This document shows, in pieces, positions 33,218 through 42,671 of a DNA stretch of 64,000 bases. The notes beneath the pieces were generated by a model. That model saw only the letters and a program-made list of their open reading frames with translations, was not told where the DNA came from and searched no databases. This DNA comes from Sphingomonas sp. 3P27F8. GTDB taxonomy: Bacteria > Pseudomonadota > Alphaproteobacteria > Sphingomonadales > Sphingomonadaceae. Location: positions 30,787 to 94,786 of the forward strand of contig NZ_SCNL01000015.1 in NCBI RefSeq assembly GCF_005502745.1, read 5' to 3'. Position 1 is the stretch's first letter. Every line of letters starts with the position of its first letter. The position numbers were made by a program, and so were the translations under genes.

Positions 33218-35501
33218 GGACATCCGCTCGAACGGGAAAAACATCCCGCTGACCCATCATAGCGCGCGCGGCCGCGTGCAGCGAAACTCGGGCAATTTCA
33301 CGCGCGGCTCCCAGCTTCTCACCCACGAGATGCTGATGTGGTTCTCAGGGGCCAAGCTGCCGATCTTGGCGTGGTTCTTCGCCTTCCTCCTGGCGTGGTT
33401 CATCATCCTCTCGATCCGCCTCGATGAGCACGGATTCCAGCTCGTCTGCATGAAGGTCTATGCGGGCCTCTGGAACTGGGTCGACCTCAATCCGAACAAG
33501 CGCGTCAACGTCACGCTGCCGAGCGGCGAGATCTACAAAACCATCATGCCGGCGGTGCCCTATATCCCCGCCGTCCAAAAGGCCTGGGCCACCACGGTCC
33601 ACGCGTTGATCGGCTCGCTCCTTGTCTCGATCTTCGTCGTGACGCCCCTCGCGATCTGGTTCGTCGACATCTCCCGCAGGCGCGGCAAGACGATCCTTCA
33701 GGAACGCCACGAGCGGGGCGCCATGCTGGTCGACTACGCCGTCCTCGTCTCCGAAATCGCCCAGCACAATGCCGCCAAATTCGCCGAAGATGCGCGCCAG
33801 TTCTTCCCCCGGCTGAGCCAGGCTGCCGTGCTCCGTCTGCCTTTTTCCGAGCGAAAGGCAGGCGGGATCCATCATCCCTATTCCCTCGCCGGCGTCCCCT
33901 ATCCGCACCGCCTCGAGCAGTCCCACACGATGCTCATCGGCACGACCGGCGCGGGGAAGACGACGGAACTCAGAAGCCTCGTCACCCAGATGCGCCAGCG
34001 CCAGGACAATGCGGTCATCTTCGACCTCACCGGCGCCTATGTCGAAGCCTTCTACGATCCGGCCCGTGATACAATCCTCAACCCCATGGACCAGCGCTGC
34101 CCGGCCTGGTCGATCTTCAACGACTGCTCGACCTACAGCCATTTCACATCCGCCGCCGCGGCGCTGATCCCGTCCGATGGTGGCTCTTCCGAACCCTTCT
34201 GGGCCCTTGCTGCGCGCACGCTCTTCATCGAGATGTGCGTCCGCTTGGCTGAGCGCGGCCAGACCAGCAATCTCGCTCTTTCCGAAAACCTGATGACGGC
34301 CGACCTGAAGCGCGTTCACCGGTTCCTTGCCAACACCATCGCCGACCCGTTGACCGCCCCGGAAGCCGCCCGCATGGCGGAATCGATCCGCGCCGTGTTC
34401 AACACCAACGCGCAGGTTCTTCGCTTCCTCCCCGACGAGGGCGAGCAGTTCTCGATCCGCCAGTGGATGACCGTCGACCGGGCGCCCGGATCGATCCTCT
34501 TCGTCACCTCCGACTACGACGATCTGGAGATGAACAAGCCGCTGCTGACCTTGTGGATGAACCTCGCCATCACCAGCCTCATGACGCTGCCGCGCACGCG
34601 CTCGCTGCGCACCTGGTTCATGTTCGACGAGGTCGGCGCGCTCCACCGGCTGCCCGCGATCGAGAAGGGCCTTCAGACCGCACGCAATTTCGGCGGCGCG
34701 ATGATCCTGGGGCTCCACAGTTTCCAGAAGCTGGTCGAGGTTTACGGCGAAGAAGGCGCCCGCAATCTCGCTTCGCTCGCACGCACCAAGCTCATCCTTG
34801 CGACCAGCGAATTGAAGACCGCCGAGGAGTGCTCGCAATATATCGGCAACCGCGAAGTGCGGCAGATGGATGAGGCCTACAGCTACGGCTACAACAACAA
34901 CCGCGACGCCTCGACGCTAACTCCGCGCAAGCAGGTGGAGCCTCTCGTCATTGCCGACGACATCACGAACCTGCCCTCGATGCACGGCTTCGTGAAATTC
35001 CCGGACGGCTTTCCGGCTGCGCGGATCCTGCTCGAGTGGAAGGACTATCCCGAGGTCGCGCGCGGCTTCATGCCGCGCCCCTCGATGCAGCCCGTTCGCT
35101 CCAGGCGCGGCGAGGAAGCATTTAGCGAAGAAGGTGACGAGGCGGGCGGCCGCGACGGTGCCGCGCAGATCATCGACGAGGTGGCCGAGGCGAGCAATGT
35201 CGCCAAGGAAATGGCGGCGCGGATCCTCCAGACACCATCCGAGGAAGAGAGCGCCGACCCGGCTCGTGCCACCCAGCGCAATGACGACAAGAACGAGCAA
35301 TCGACCCCTGCAACCCGGGCGGGCGACAAGGCGCTCGGGAAGGATGGCGAGCAGGCTGCGACGACGCGGGGCGAGGGTGATCGTCGCGATGCCCGCGGCG
35401 CCGTCTCACCGGCGCCCCAAGTCGAAGATCAGACCCTCATCGAGCTGCGCCAGGGGTTTGCGGCCGGGCGCGACGGCGACGATCTCGACATGGGGATCTG
35501 A
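33207..35501 (+). CDS. traD: Type IV coupling protein (TraD/TrwB-like)
   Basis: A 764-aa protein that would couple the relaxosome to the mating channel. Two membrane segments lie at the N-terminus (about 50-70, LPILAWFFAFLLAWFIILSI; about 135-155, HALIGSLLVSIFVVTPLAIW). The motor domain follows: HTMLIGTTGAGKTTELRSL (Walker A, about 245), TWFMFDEVGALHRLPAI (Walker B, about 472) and ARTKLILATSELKTAEECSQ near 530. The tail (about 630-764) is a low-complexity Glu/Asp/Ala-rich extension of the kind that docks partner proteins. The gene is directly followed, after three bases, by the relaxase gene. The mating-pair genes themselves are not in the window. Confidence 0.93.
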   Translation: MAREDIRSNGKNIPLTHHSARGRVQRNSGNFTRGSQLLTHEMLMWFSGAKLPILAWFFAFLLAWFIILSIRLDEHGFQLVCMKVYAGLWNWVDLNPNKRVNVTLPSGEIYKTIMPAVPYIPAVQKAWATTVHALIGSLLVSIFVVTPLAIWFVDISRRRGKTILQERHERGAMLVDYAVLVSEIAQHNAAKFAEDARQFFPRLSQAAVLRLPFSERKAGGIHHPYSLAGVPYPHRLEQSHTMLIGTTGAGKTTELRSLVTQMRQRQDNAVIFDLTGAYVEAFYDPARDTILNPMDQRCPAWSIFNDCSTYSHFTSAAAALIPSDGGSSEPFWALAARTLFIEMCVRLAERGQTSNLALSENLMTADLKRVHRFLANTIADPLTAPEAARMAESIRAVFNTNAQVLRFLPDEGEQFSIRQWMTVDRAPGSILFVTSDYDDLEMNKPLLTLWMNLAITSLMTLPRTRSLRTWFMFDEVGALHRLPAIEKGLQTARNFGGAMILGLHSFQKLVEVYGEEGARNLASLARTKLILATSELKTAEECSQYIGNREVRQMDEAYSYGYNNNRDASTLTPRKQVEPLVIADDITNLPSMHGFVKFPDGFPAARILLEWKDYPEVARGFMPRPSMQPVRSRRGEEAFSEEGDEAGGRDGAAQIIDEVAEASNVAKEMAARILQTPSEEESADPARATQRNDDKNEQSTPATRAGDKALGKDGEQAATTRGEGDRRDARGAVSPAPQVEDQTLIELRQGFAAGRDGDDLDMGI

Positions 35502-35504
35502 CCC

Positions 35505-38500
35505 ATGCACTCGATCGCCTCAGTCCGCTCCGCAGCCGGTGCCGCGAACTATTTCGCGAAGGACGATTTCAAGGATAATTACTATACGGCCGACGGCTCG
35601 GCCGAGGTCAGCGCCTGGAGCGGGGAAGGGGCGGCCAGTCTCGGGCTCACCGGCGAGGTCGCACGCGACGATTTCGAGAAAACGCTGAGCGGCTTTCTGC
35701 CCAGCGGGGAGGGCGTCGCCCAGGTCGAGAACCGCCGCAATGGCATCGATCTCACCTTCTCGGTGCCCAAGTCGGTGTCGGTCATGGCCTATGTTGCCGA
35801 CGACAAGCGCGTGCTCGCCGCGAACATGAGCGCGGTCCAGAAGACCATGGCCTGGGTCGAGAAGAATCTCGCGGAGGGTCGTAAAGACGTGGAGGGCCGC
35901 AAGGTGCCCGTGCGTACCGGCAATCTCGTCTATGCGCTCTTCCAGCACGATACGAGCCGGGCCCTCGATCCGCAGGCCCACGTCCATGCCGTCGTCGCCA
36001 ATTTGACGCGCATGCCCGACGGCAAATGGCAGGCGCTCCATGCCGACAAGATCTGGAGCAACAACACGACGATCGGTGCCATCTACCACGCGTTCCTGCG
36101 CGCGGGGCTCGAGCAGCTTGGCTACCAGGTCGAAATGAAGGGCAAGCACGGCACCTTTGAAATCGCGGGCGTGCCCCAGGCGGTGATCGAGGCCTTCAGT
36201 CAGCGGCGTGAGGCCATCCTTGAAAAGGCCGCCGAGCTCGGCATCGTCTCCGCCAAGGGGCGCGACGGCGTCACCACCACGACCCGTGATCCCAAGCTCA
36301 ATGTCGACGACCGGGGAAGCCTGATCCAGGGCTGGATCGACAAGGCGGTGGCGCTCGGGTTCGACGGCAAGACCATACGCGCTTCAGCCGAGGCGAAGGC
36401 GGGCCAGGGCGCTGCGGACAGCCGGCTCGAGCGCGGCTTCCGCGCGGTCACCGACGCGATCGCCGGCGCGCGCGTGCTGATCGGGGGCTTCCTTCATTCG
36501 CCCGATCCGTTGGTAGACAGCGGCCTTGCCCGCGCGACGAAATCCCCGGCGGTTGCGCGATCGCAGCTCGCGGTCGCGTCTGCCGTGCGGATCCTCGCCG
36601 AGCGAGAGGCGGCGTTTGATGTCAACAAGCTCGCAAAGACCGCGCTGGATCTTGGACTGAAGGGCGTCACGATCGACACGGTCGAGCACCGCATCGGACA
36701 GCTTTTCGACAGCCGCCAGCTCATCCCCGGCGCGCCCCGCCTCGAGGACAAGGGCGTCCAGATGGTGACGACGCAGGACGCGTTGCGCATCGAAGTATCG
36801 ATCCTGAAGGCGGTTGAGGCCGGAGCGGGCAGGGCGGCTCCGGTCCTGCCCGCACAGGAGGCGCCCACGCGCCTGCAGGAGATCACGGAACGACCACTCA
36901 ATCCCGGCCAACTTGCTGCAGCCACGTTGATCCTTGCCTCCGAGGATCGGACCGTCACCGTCCAGGGCGTCGCCGGCGCTGGCAAGTCGACCATGCTGCA
37001 GGCGGTCGCCCGTATCGCCGAAGCCGAAGGCCGCGATATTCTCGGGCTCGCCTTCCAGAACAAGATGGTCGCGGACCTCGCCAAGGGAGCCGGGATCAAG
37101 AGCCAGACCATTGCCTCGTTCGTGCTTGCCAATGAGCGCTATGTGAGCGAGCGCGATACGCCAAGGTTCGAGGACGCGCGGGCGCGGTTCGCTGGCGCCA
37201 TGCTGGTGGTCGACGAGACGTCGATGGTCTCGAGCACCGACATGCTGAAGCTTCACGGCATCGTCGAGGCGCTCGGCATCGACAAGCTCGTGCTTGTCGG
37301 CGATCGCCAGCAACTCTCCTCGATCGATGCCGGCAAGTCGTTCGCCATGATCCAGGCGGCCGGCGGCACGATGGCCCGGATGGATGAGAATATCCGCCAA
37401 CGCACCGATACGCTGCGCACCGTCGCCGCGCTCGCCAATGTCGGCAAGGCGGGTGAAGCGATGAAAGTGCTCGGCGACAAGGTTCATGAAAGCGCGAACC
37501 CACCTGACGCGGCCGCGGAGATGTGGCTGGCGCTCTCGGCCGAGGACCGCGCCGCGACCCAGGTATTCGCCTCGGGCCGGGAATCCCGCGCGATCATCAA
37601 CCAGCGCATTCAGGATGGTCTCGCGGCGGAAGGCAGCGTGCGCGGCGAGGGGGTCCATCTCATCGTCTATGATCGCGTGAATCTGACCCGCGAGGAACTG
37701 CGTTATGCGTCGAGTTACCGTCCGGGCTTGACCCTCGACGTCGGGCGCGGCGGCGCTCAAGACGTTGGTCTCGCGCAGGGCCGCTATGACGTGACCAGGG
37801 TGCTGCCGTCGGGCAAGGTCGAGCTCAGCGACGGACGGCGCAAGCTGCGCTTCGATCCGCAGCGTCTGTCGCCCACCGAAAAGCGCGATCGGCTCGAACT
37901 TACCGAAAAGAAAGACCTCCACATCCGCGAGGGCGATCGCATCCGCTGGACCGCGAACGACAAGCCGCGCGACCTGCACAATGCCGCGCTCGCCCGCATT
38001 GTCTCAGCCGATGCGAGCGGGGTCACCTTCGAAACGGCGGGCAATCAGACCATCACGCTGGCCCGCGGCGATTCGATGCTGTCGCGTCTCGACCTCGCCT
38101 ACGCGCTCAATATGCACATGGCGCAGGGCATCACCACCGACAAGGCGATCACGGTTATGGACAGCCGCGAGCGCAATCTGTCGAACCAGCGCCTGTTCAA
38201 TGTCGGCGTGACCCGCGTGCGAGACGAGTTGGTCATGCTCGTGGACGACAAGGAGAAGCTGGGGCGTCAGCTCGATCACAATGCCGGAAACAAGACTTCC
38301 GCGCTGGAGACGGTCGGCCGCCTCGATATCGACGGGAAGAGGGGCGGCGCCGTACCGCCCAAGTTCGATCCCGGCCCGATCGTCGGGATCAACCTTGCCG
38401 ACCAGCCCGATATCCTGGCGGATCTTCCCCCGATCCCGGACGGGCCGCTCGGGCCGCCCGTCCAGTCCAAGGGCGACGACCTCAAGGCGCCCCCCGACCT

Positions 38501-38564
38501 CAAGCCTGAAAAGACCGATCTGCTGCCCCCGCTGCCCGAGCGCAGCCTGGGTCTCGACCTGTGA
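35505..38564 (+). CDS. mobF: MobF-family relaxase-helicase (TraI/TrwC-like)
   Basis: A 1019-aa conjugative relaxase. The N-terminal TrwC domain starts MHSIASVRSAAGAANYFAKD, with catalytic-type tyrosines at YFAKD and DNYYTAD (about 16-28), and has the three-histidine metal site HDTSRALDPQAHVHAVVANL (about 148-168). The C-terminal part is a RecD-like 5'-3' helicase: VQGVAGAGKSTMLQAVARI (about 486), MLVVDETSMVS (about 566), LVGDRQQLSSIDAGKSF (about 595) and MHMAQGITTDKAITVMD near 870. The last 60 residues are Pro/Asp-rich. It nicks oriT, stays bound to the 5' end and unwinds the strand. It would act on the dyad-rich gap at 32.2-32.9 kb. All visible motifs are intact. Confidence 0.96.
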   Translation: MHSIASVRSAAGAANYFAKDDFKDNYYTADGSAEVSAWSGEGAASLGLTGEVARDDFEKTLSGFLPSGEGVAQVENRRNGIDLTFSVPKSVSVMAYVADDKRVLAANMSAVQKTMAWVEKNLAEGRKDVEGRKVPVRTGNLVYALFQHDTSRALDPQAHVHAVVANLTRMPDGKWQALHADKIWSNNTTIGAIYHAFLRAGLEQLGYQVEMKGKHGTFEIAGVPQAVIEAFSQRREAILEKAAELGIVSAKGRDGVTTTTRDPKLNVDDRGSLIQGWIDKAVALGFDGKTIRASAEAKAGQGAADSRLERGFRAVTDAIAGARVLIGGFLHSPDPLVDSGLARATKSPAVARSQLAVASAVRILAEREAAFDVNKLAKTALDLGLKGVTIDTVEHRIGQLFDSRQLIPGAPRLEDKGVQMVTTQDALRIEVSILKAVEAGAGRAAPVLPAQEAPTRLQEITERPLNPGQLAAATLILASEDRTVTVQGVAGAGKSTMLQAVARIAEAEGRDILGLAFQNKMVADLAKGAGIKSQTIASFVLANERYVSERDTPRFEDARARFAGAMLVVDETSMVSSTDMLKLHGIVEALGIDKLVLVGDRQQLSSIDAGKSFAMIQAAGGTMARMDENIRQRTDTLRTVAALANVGKAGEAMKVLGDKVHESANPPDAAAEMWLALSAEDRAATQVFASGRESRAIINQRIQDGLAAEGSVRGEGVHLIVYDRVNLTREELRYASSYRPGLTLDVGRGGAQDVGLAQGRYDVTRVLPSGKVELSDGRRKLRFDPQRLSPTEKRDRLELTEKKDLHIREGDRIRWTANDKPRDLHNAALARIVSADASGVTFETAGNQTITLARGDSMLSRLDLAYALNMHMAQGITTDKAITVMDSRERNLSNQRLFNVGVTRVRDELVMLVDDKEKLGRQLDHNAGNKTSALETVGRLDIDGKRGGAVPPKFDPGPIVGINLADQPDILADLPPIPDGPLGPPVQSKGDDLKAPPDLKPEKTDLLPPLPERSLGLDL

Positions 38565-38609
38565 CGATGAACCGCCGGCGCGGTGCCGGCATATGCAAGT
38601 AGAGCAACG

Positions 38610-38810
38610 ATGGCGTGGGAATTTGACGAAGGTGGCAAGTTCGGCAGCGAAAAGGCCGCCGAGGACTATGCGCGGCGCAATGGCCTCAGCAACGCGGACT
38701 TCCGCACACGGCGCAACGGCGACCAGGTCGAACTGGAGATCCGCCGCTCCGCGCTGGACGGGCGCCAGCTTCGCGATGGCAATGAAGGCCGCAAAGACGG
38801 CTGGTTCTGA
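38610..38810 (+). CDS. Hypothetical 66-aa protein after the relaxase gene
   Basis: The frame starts at 38610 and reads MAWEFDEGGKFGSEKAAEDY, ending in a Gly/Arg/Asp-rich tail. AGAGCA before the start is only a weak ribosome site. It is a charged, soluble protein without a known motif. It follows the relaxase gene after 45 bases and probably shares its transcript. Confidence 0.6.
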   Translation: MAWEFDEGGKFGSEKAAEDYARRNGLSNADFRTRRNGDQVELEIRRSALDGRQLRDGNEGRKDGWF

Positions 38811-38950
38811 CCGAGATCAAGGACGGCAATAGCCGTGCTCGGGGAAATATCCAGCCGCGACCTGAACGATCGCGTCGCGGCGGCTCTGCCGCTGCGCTAC
38901 CCTTCGATTAGGGACATTGAATGCATCGGCTTCTATCTGGCGCACTCCCT

Positions 38951-38983
38951 TATGTCTGATGCCGACGAGCGCCATCAGACATA
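38951..38983. repeat. Perfect dyad across the 3' end of the Argonaute gene
   Basis: TATGTCTGATG (38951-38961) and CATCAGACATA (38973-38983) are exact complements with an 11-base spacer. The right arm includes the last codons and the stop of the Argonaute gene. There is no T-run on either side, so it would be a poor Rho-independent terminator, although an RNA hairpin could still form. Confidence 0.6.
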
Positions 38984-40531
38984 GTATTTGAAGGGCTGCT
39001 TCTCCTGTCCTTTCGCAGATCCCATCGTCAAAACGTCACCTACCATTCGCGCAAATCGCACCGTCACCGGCAGGCCGTCATTAAAGTTGCAACTGTTGTA
39101 GTTGATTTTGGTGAGGCCCATGATGTCCGCAAGGACCGTGCGAATGTCGGGCTTCGCATTTTTGCTCCTCATCACCGTGACATGAAGCGGATTGGGCGTC
39201 TCAGGTCCGATGTAGGTGTCGAGCTGCGGCACGTAGCCGGTCGTCCAAAGGTAGGCGGTCTGCTGGTCAAGCAGCAGCGCGGTGCCGCGGAGGACGGGAT
39301 AGTCGCCGTCGCGGAACAGCTTGGTCTCGCCGCCCGTCGTCCGGATACGCACGCCTACGACGTTGGTGCCCTTTGGTGCCGCCGCGCAGAAGGCATCCCA
39401 CTCCTCGTCGTTGAAATAGGTCTGGCCATGAATGAATAGCTCCTTCGGAGGCTCACCATGCATCTCGATGTAGGTTTCGAGGACCATGTTCAGGAGGCGC
39501 TTCGCAGCGTCTTTCTTGAGATGATATTCGTAGTCGCCGGTCTTCCACGGACCGTTCGCGCCGCGGAAGACGACGCCGTCGCCTTCATTCAAGAACATCT
39601 GAGCAGCGCAGCAAGCGTGACCCTCAGGATCTTGGGGCAGGCTTTTATAGACCATACCGATGTAGCAGACACCGGGTCGAACCGTCGCCAAGCGCCAAGG
39701 CGGTTTCGGCTGGGTCTTGTAATAGAGACCGGTCGCGAGGTTCCACGCCACCGTGGCGGCGTCCTGCGTCTTGCGCACCGGATACCCGGCTTTGTTCAAG
39801 AACGCGTCAGGCGCCAGGGTTGTCTCGCGGACGAGCTGGGTGGGCGCGATCGTCAGGAACTCGGCCTTGATACGCCGATGGAAGTCTGGGACGTCGCTGA
39901 AGATATCCTCATTGCTCTGGTCGATAACGCCGGCGGCGGCGAGTAGTGGGAGGCTCTCCTTCACCTTCTGTCGGCGTTTGAAGTCGCCCACCTCCATCGC
40001 AACGCCCGCGCGCTTCGAACCAGGCCGGCAGCGCTCGTAGACGATCTCGGGCAGGACAAGGACCCACACGTCGACCGCCTGTTCCTCGTTCCGGAGATGC
40101 TTGCGCACCCGATCGATGTAGAGTTTGGCCACCTTGTCGACGGCCTCATGCAGGTTGAGGATGCTGGTCGCCTTGTCGATGTCAGCCAGCGGGATCGAGA
40201 GAGTGCTCACCTCGTCCGGTTCGAATGTGATGCCAAACGTCTCTTCTAGACCGGGGAAGTTGGCGAGATGCAGTCGGTCCTGTTTTTCGCCTTTGCCGGG
40301 CGGCGGGACCGCAACCACCTGCTGCAACTTGCGCGCCCAGCCACGGAAATGGCTGATGCCGTCTGTCGTGCCAACAACACCGACGCGAATTTCGCGCGTT
40401 TTCTTGGCGCGGGCATGCGGCCCATAGAGAAAGAGCCCGTCCTTCGGGTGCGGACTTGGCTGGCCATAAGCAAACTCAAGCTCGGGTTCGTGGAGGTGCT
40501 CGACAATCAGCGATGTCTCGGCGAACTTCAT
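38975..40531 (-). CDS. Short prokaryotic Argonaute (MID-PIWI)
   Basis: A 518-aa protein with the size and layout of short pAgo proteins. It lacks N and PAZ domains and consists of MID (about 130-280) and PIWI (about 290-518) parts. Recognisable PIWI-like segments are [20 protein letters not shown], then [39 protein letters not shown] and a C-terminal [11 protein letters not shown] with [20 protein letters not shown], where the final residues reach the 5'-phosphate pocket. The DEDX slicer tetrad is not evident, as expected for short pAgos, which act as guided sensors. It overlaps the start of its partner gene's end by four bases (ATGA). In characterised systems an RNA guide and ssDNA target activate the partner effector. 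Confidence 0.88.
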   Translation of the reverse strand: MKFAETSLIVEHLHEPELEFAYGQPSPHPKDGLFLYGPHARAKKTREIRVGVVGTTDGISHFRGWARKLQQVVAVPPPGKGEKQDRLHLANFPGLEETFGITFEPDEVSTLSIPLADIDKATSILNLHEAVDKVAKLYIDRVRKHLRNEEQAVDVWVLVLPEIVYERCRPGSKRAGVAMEVGDFKRRQKVKESLPLLAAAGVIDQSNEDIFSDVPDFHRRIKAEFLTIAPTQLVRETTLAPDAFLNKAGYPVRKTQDAATVAWNLATGLYYKTQPKPPWRLATVRPGVCYIGMVYKSLPQDPEGHACCAAQMFLNEGDGVVFRGANGPWKTGDYEYHLKKDAAKRLLNMVLETYIEMHGEPPKELFIHGQTYFNDEEWDAFCAAAPKGTNVVGVRIRTTGGETKLFRDGDYPVLRGTALLLDQQTAYLWTTGYVPQLDTYIGPETPNPLHVTVMRSKNAKPDIRTVLADIMGLTKINYNSCNFNDGLPVTVRFARMVGDVLTMGSAKGQEKQPFKYYV

Positions 40532-42453
40532 GCTGCCACCTCTTCTTCGTCGGCTTCGGGGCGGCCAAGCGTGCTGATATCCGTTTCCTCCTCATCGGCG
40601 TCCAGGGCGTCGGGAAGGTCGGTGCTAACAGGCGACGAAAACAAGATGGGGGCAGCTTCCAACACCGCGTCCGCCGTCGCGGAAAGGCGTAGCCTGATGT
40701 AAGCGGATTCGCCCGAGATAAGCTCCAGAAATGCCAGCATCCGGCCATACCATTGCTTGTTCCTCCAGCCCTTGCAGATCGTCCGCCTGAGCCGATGCAA
40801 CTTCTTGGCATCCTCGATCTCGAGGCCCGCCGGCGTGCCATTGTCACCTGCAAAGAGCACCCGCGACTTGAGCTTAAAGTGCCAAAACGGCCAAAAAGCG
40901 GGGAGGGCAGTCACGCCAAACTGCCAGATATGGCCCTTCGCGACGTTGCGCAGCATCGACGACCTGCGCGCACCTTGTTTGCCCCATGGAATGCGCTGGC
41001 CCGTGGCGGCGAGATCCGGCGAAGCATGAAATCCGACACCTCCCGAATATTGATATTCCAGGAGTCCGCGCTCTTTGCAGAACTCGTACCAAGCCCTCTT
41101 CAGCATCACGTTGATGATGTTCTGGGCCGGCTGCTTCTCAAGCCGCAGCTTGTCGTCGCCGTTCTCGACGAACGTCTTGAGGGGTATGCTGCGTTTGAGC
41201 TTGAAGCGCCCGACCGATGCAAAGCCGTCGTCGATTTCGTCTTGGTCCGCGAATGACAGGAGGCCGCGGCCCTGCACCGCGATGGGGTAAGCGTGGGTTG
41301 CGGCAGCGCGCTTCAGGCGATCGGCATCGATCACGCCAGTCGCCTCGTAAAAATGGATTGCATCCGGCGCTTCAACGACGCGAAGCCAGTTTGACGTCAA
41401 CCGTTCGGGCTCATTTTTGAGCGGAATCGCACCCCGCCGCCGGAACAGCTCCCAGTTCGGGTCAATCACGGCCCCTTCCGTGCGGCGAGGAGCTTTCTGG
41501 CGCTTGAGAGCCTCAGAAAGCGTGCTCAGACCCTCTCCCCATCCGCGAACGAAATCGACTGCGATCGCGTCGCCCAGACCCTTCATCTTGCGGCCCTGCT
41601 CAAGCTTTAGCTGGATGATGAAGCGCGTGTCGCCGATCGCCTTCGCAACATCGAGCGCGATGTCCAGGTCGTCCTGTATCGCTTGGTCGTCGGCCGTGGC
41701 ATTGCGGCAGACGAGCAAGACCTTGGCGGCGCGGTGCTCAATGGCGCGGTTGATTTCGCGCCGCCAGCGATCACCTGGCTGCAATGTCAGGATGTCGGCA
41801 AACACCTGGTAGCCCTCCGCTTCGAGTTTCGGCGCGAGCCACAATGCGAACTCGTCATCGGCTGGGGAAGACTTGAGGAGGAATAGCGTGTCTCGAGCCG
41901 GAGGCTCTGCTGAAGAGTCAGCGTCGCCCGGCACGGGCAGCAGGTTGGCGAGCGCCGGCGGGATCGGTGCTGGCTTCGGGAGGGCGTCGGCGACCGCCGC
42001 GGTGACGATCGTTTTGAGGACGGCCGTGTTCTGACCCCAAAGCTTCTGGTGCGCCGTCTCGATATCGGGATATTTTCGCAGCAGGGCGTTCAGGTCGCTC
42101 GGGCCAAATATGTCGCCGGTGCTTTGGAGCGCGGGCCCGATTGTCGCCACCAGGGTTGCCTTGTTCTTCGGAGTGAGCGGCGCCGACGTGGCGAGGACGT
42201 AGCGCGCGGGCTGAAGCGCATCGATACTGGTGCGCTCGCTCTTCATCTTCGAGTTCAGCTTCGAAGCGCCGGACCCGATGTAATGCTTTGCCTGCAGAAT
42301 GATGTTGCCGTCGGCCGCCGCATGGCGGCCATCCATGCCGTCATCTGGCCCTTCGGGAAACGCCTCAAACCGGACGCCCAACTCCCGCCCGATCAGGTCA
42401 CGCGCGAGATCCTCGAAATCGGAGTGGGAGAGTGACGAGAAATCATAATCCAT
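40528..42453 (-). CDS. Mrr-TIR-APAZ effector partner of the short Argonaute
   Basis: A 641-aa protein with three parts. Residues 1-130: [20 protein letters not shown] and DGMDGRHAA...NIILQAKHY, an Mrr-like nuclease fold (D and QAK of the active site). Residues about 190-330: TIR-like, [40 protein letters not shown] (Glu in the WRREI helix, the position of the NADase Glu) and KVLLVCR. Residues about 340-641: APAZ-like region that replaces N/PAZ and contacts the pAgo ([40 protein letters not shown]; final FPTP-like helices). The combination gives both a DNA nuclease and an NAD-consuming module in one protein. The start is at 42453, where Mrr domains begin; a GTG at 42510 is the alternative. The ATGA overlap links it to the pAgo gene. 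Confidence 0.82.
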   Translation of the reverse strand: MDYDFSSLSHSDFEDLARDLIGRELGVRFEAFPEGPDDGMDGRHAAADGNIILQAKHYIGSGASKLNSKMKSERTSIDALQPARYVLATSAPLTPKNKATLVATIGPALQSTGDIFGPSDLNALLRKYPDIETAHQKLWGQNTAVLKTIVTAAVADALPKPAPIPPALANLLPVPGDADSSAEPPARDTLFLLKSSPADDEFALWLAPKLEAEGYQVFADILTLQPGDRWRREINRAIEHRAAKVLLVCRNATADDQAIQDDLDIALDVAKAIGDTRFIIQLKLEQGRKMKGLGDAIAVDFVRGWGEGLSTLSEALKRQKAPRRTEGAVIDPNWELFRRRGAIPLKNEPERLTSNWLRVVEAPDAIHFYEATGVIDADRLKRAAATHAYPIAVQGRGLLSFADQDEIDDGFASVGRFKLKRSIPLKTFVENGDDKLRLEKQPAQNIINVMLKRAWYEFCKERGLLEYQYSGGVGFHASPDLAATGQRIPWGKQGARRSSMLRNVAKGHIWQFGVTALPAFWPFWHFKLKSRVLFAGDNGTPAGLEIEDAKKLHRLRRTICKGWRNKQWYGRMLAFLELISGESAYIRLRLSATADAVLEAAPILFSSPVSTDLPDALDADEEETDISTLGRPEADEEEVAA

Positions 42454-42527
42454 TCGAGCTGTTTGTGGGATCAATTGGTACGGGGTCAAGGAACTCGAAG
42501 ATAAGATCACCCACGGTGTGCCATCCG

Positions 42528-42562
42528 TGACACTTTACCCAGAAACGCTTGGTAAAGTGTCA
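42528..42562. promoter_or_regulatory. Perfect 12-bp dyad between divergent defence operons
   Basis: TGACACTTTACC (42528-42539) and GGTAAAGTGTCA (42551-42562) are exact complements with an 11-base spacer. The dyad lies 75 bases upstream of the Mrr-TIR-APAZ start and 110 bases upstream of the divergent TIR-like gene. It is a likely operator for one or both. No regulator gene is adjacent. Confidence 0.6.
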
Positions 42563-42671
42563 TTGATGACAATCACTTGGCTGAAGGAGGGGGCTTTCCT
42601 GTAACTGCTGCCCGAACGATGAAGGCATGTTAGCTAGGGGGCCTGGGCCAATAACGAGAATCGTCACCTGA

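Noticed and set aside
33345..34838. 497-codon minus-strand frame
   Set aside because: It is the reverse of the coupling protein gene, with no protein-like features.
36384..37979. 531-codon minus-strand frame
   Set aside because: It is the reverse of the relaxase-helicase gene.
38975..40531. Argonaute as an active slicer
   Set aside because: The protein is a short pAgo without an evident DEDX tetrad, so guided sensing with cleavage by the partner is the better reading.
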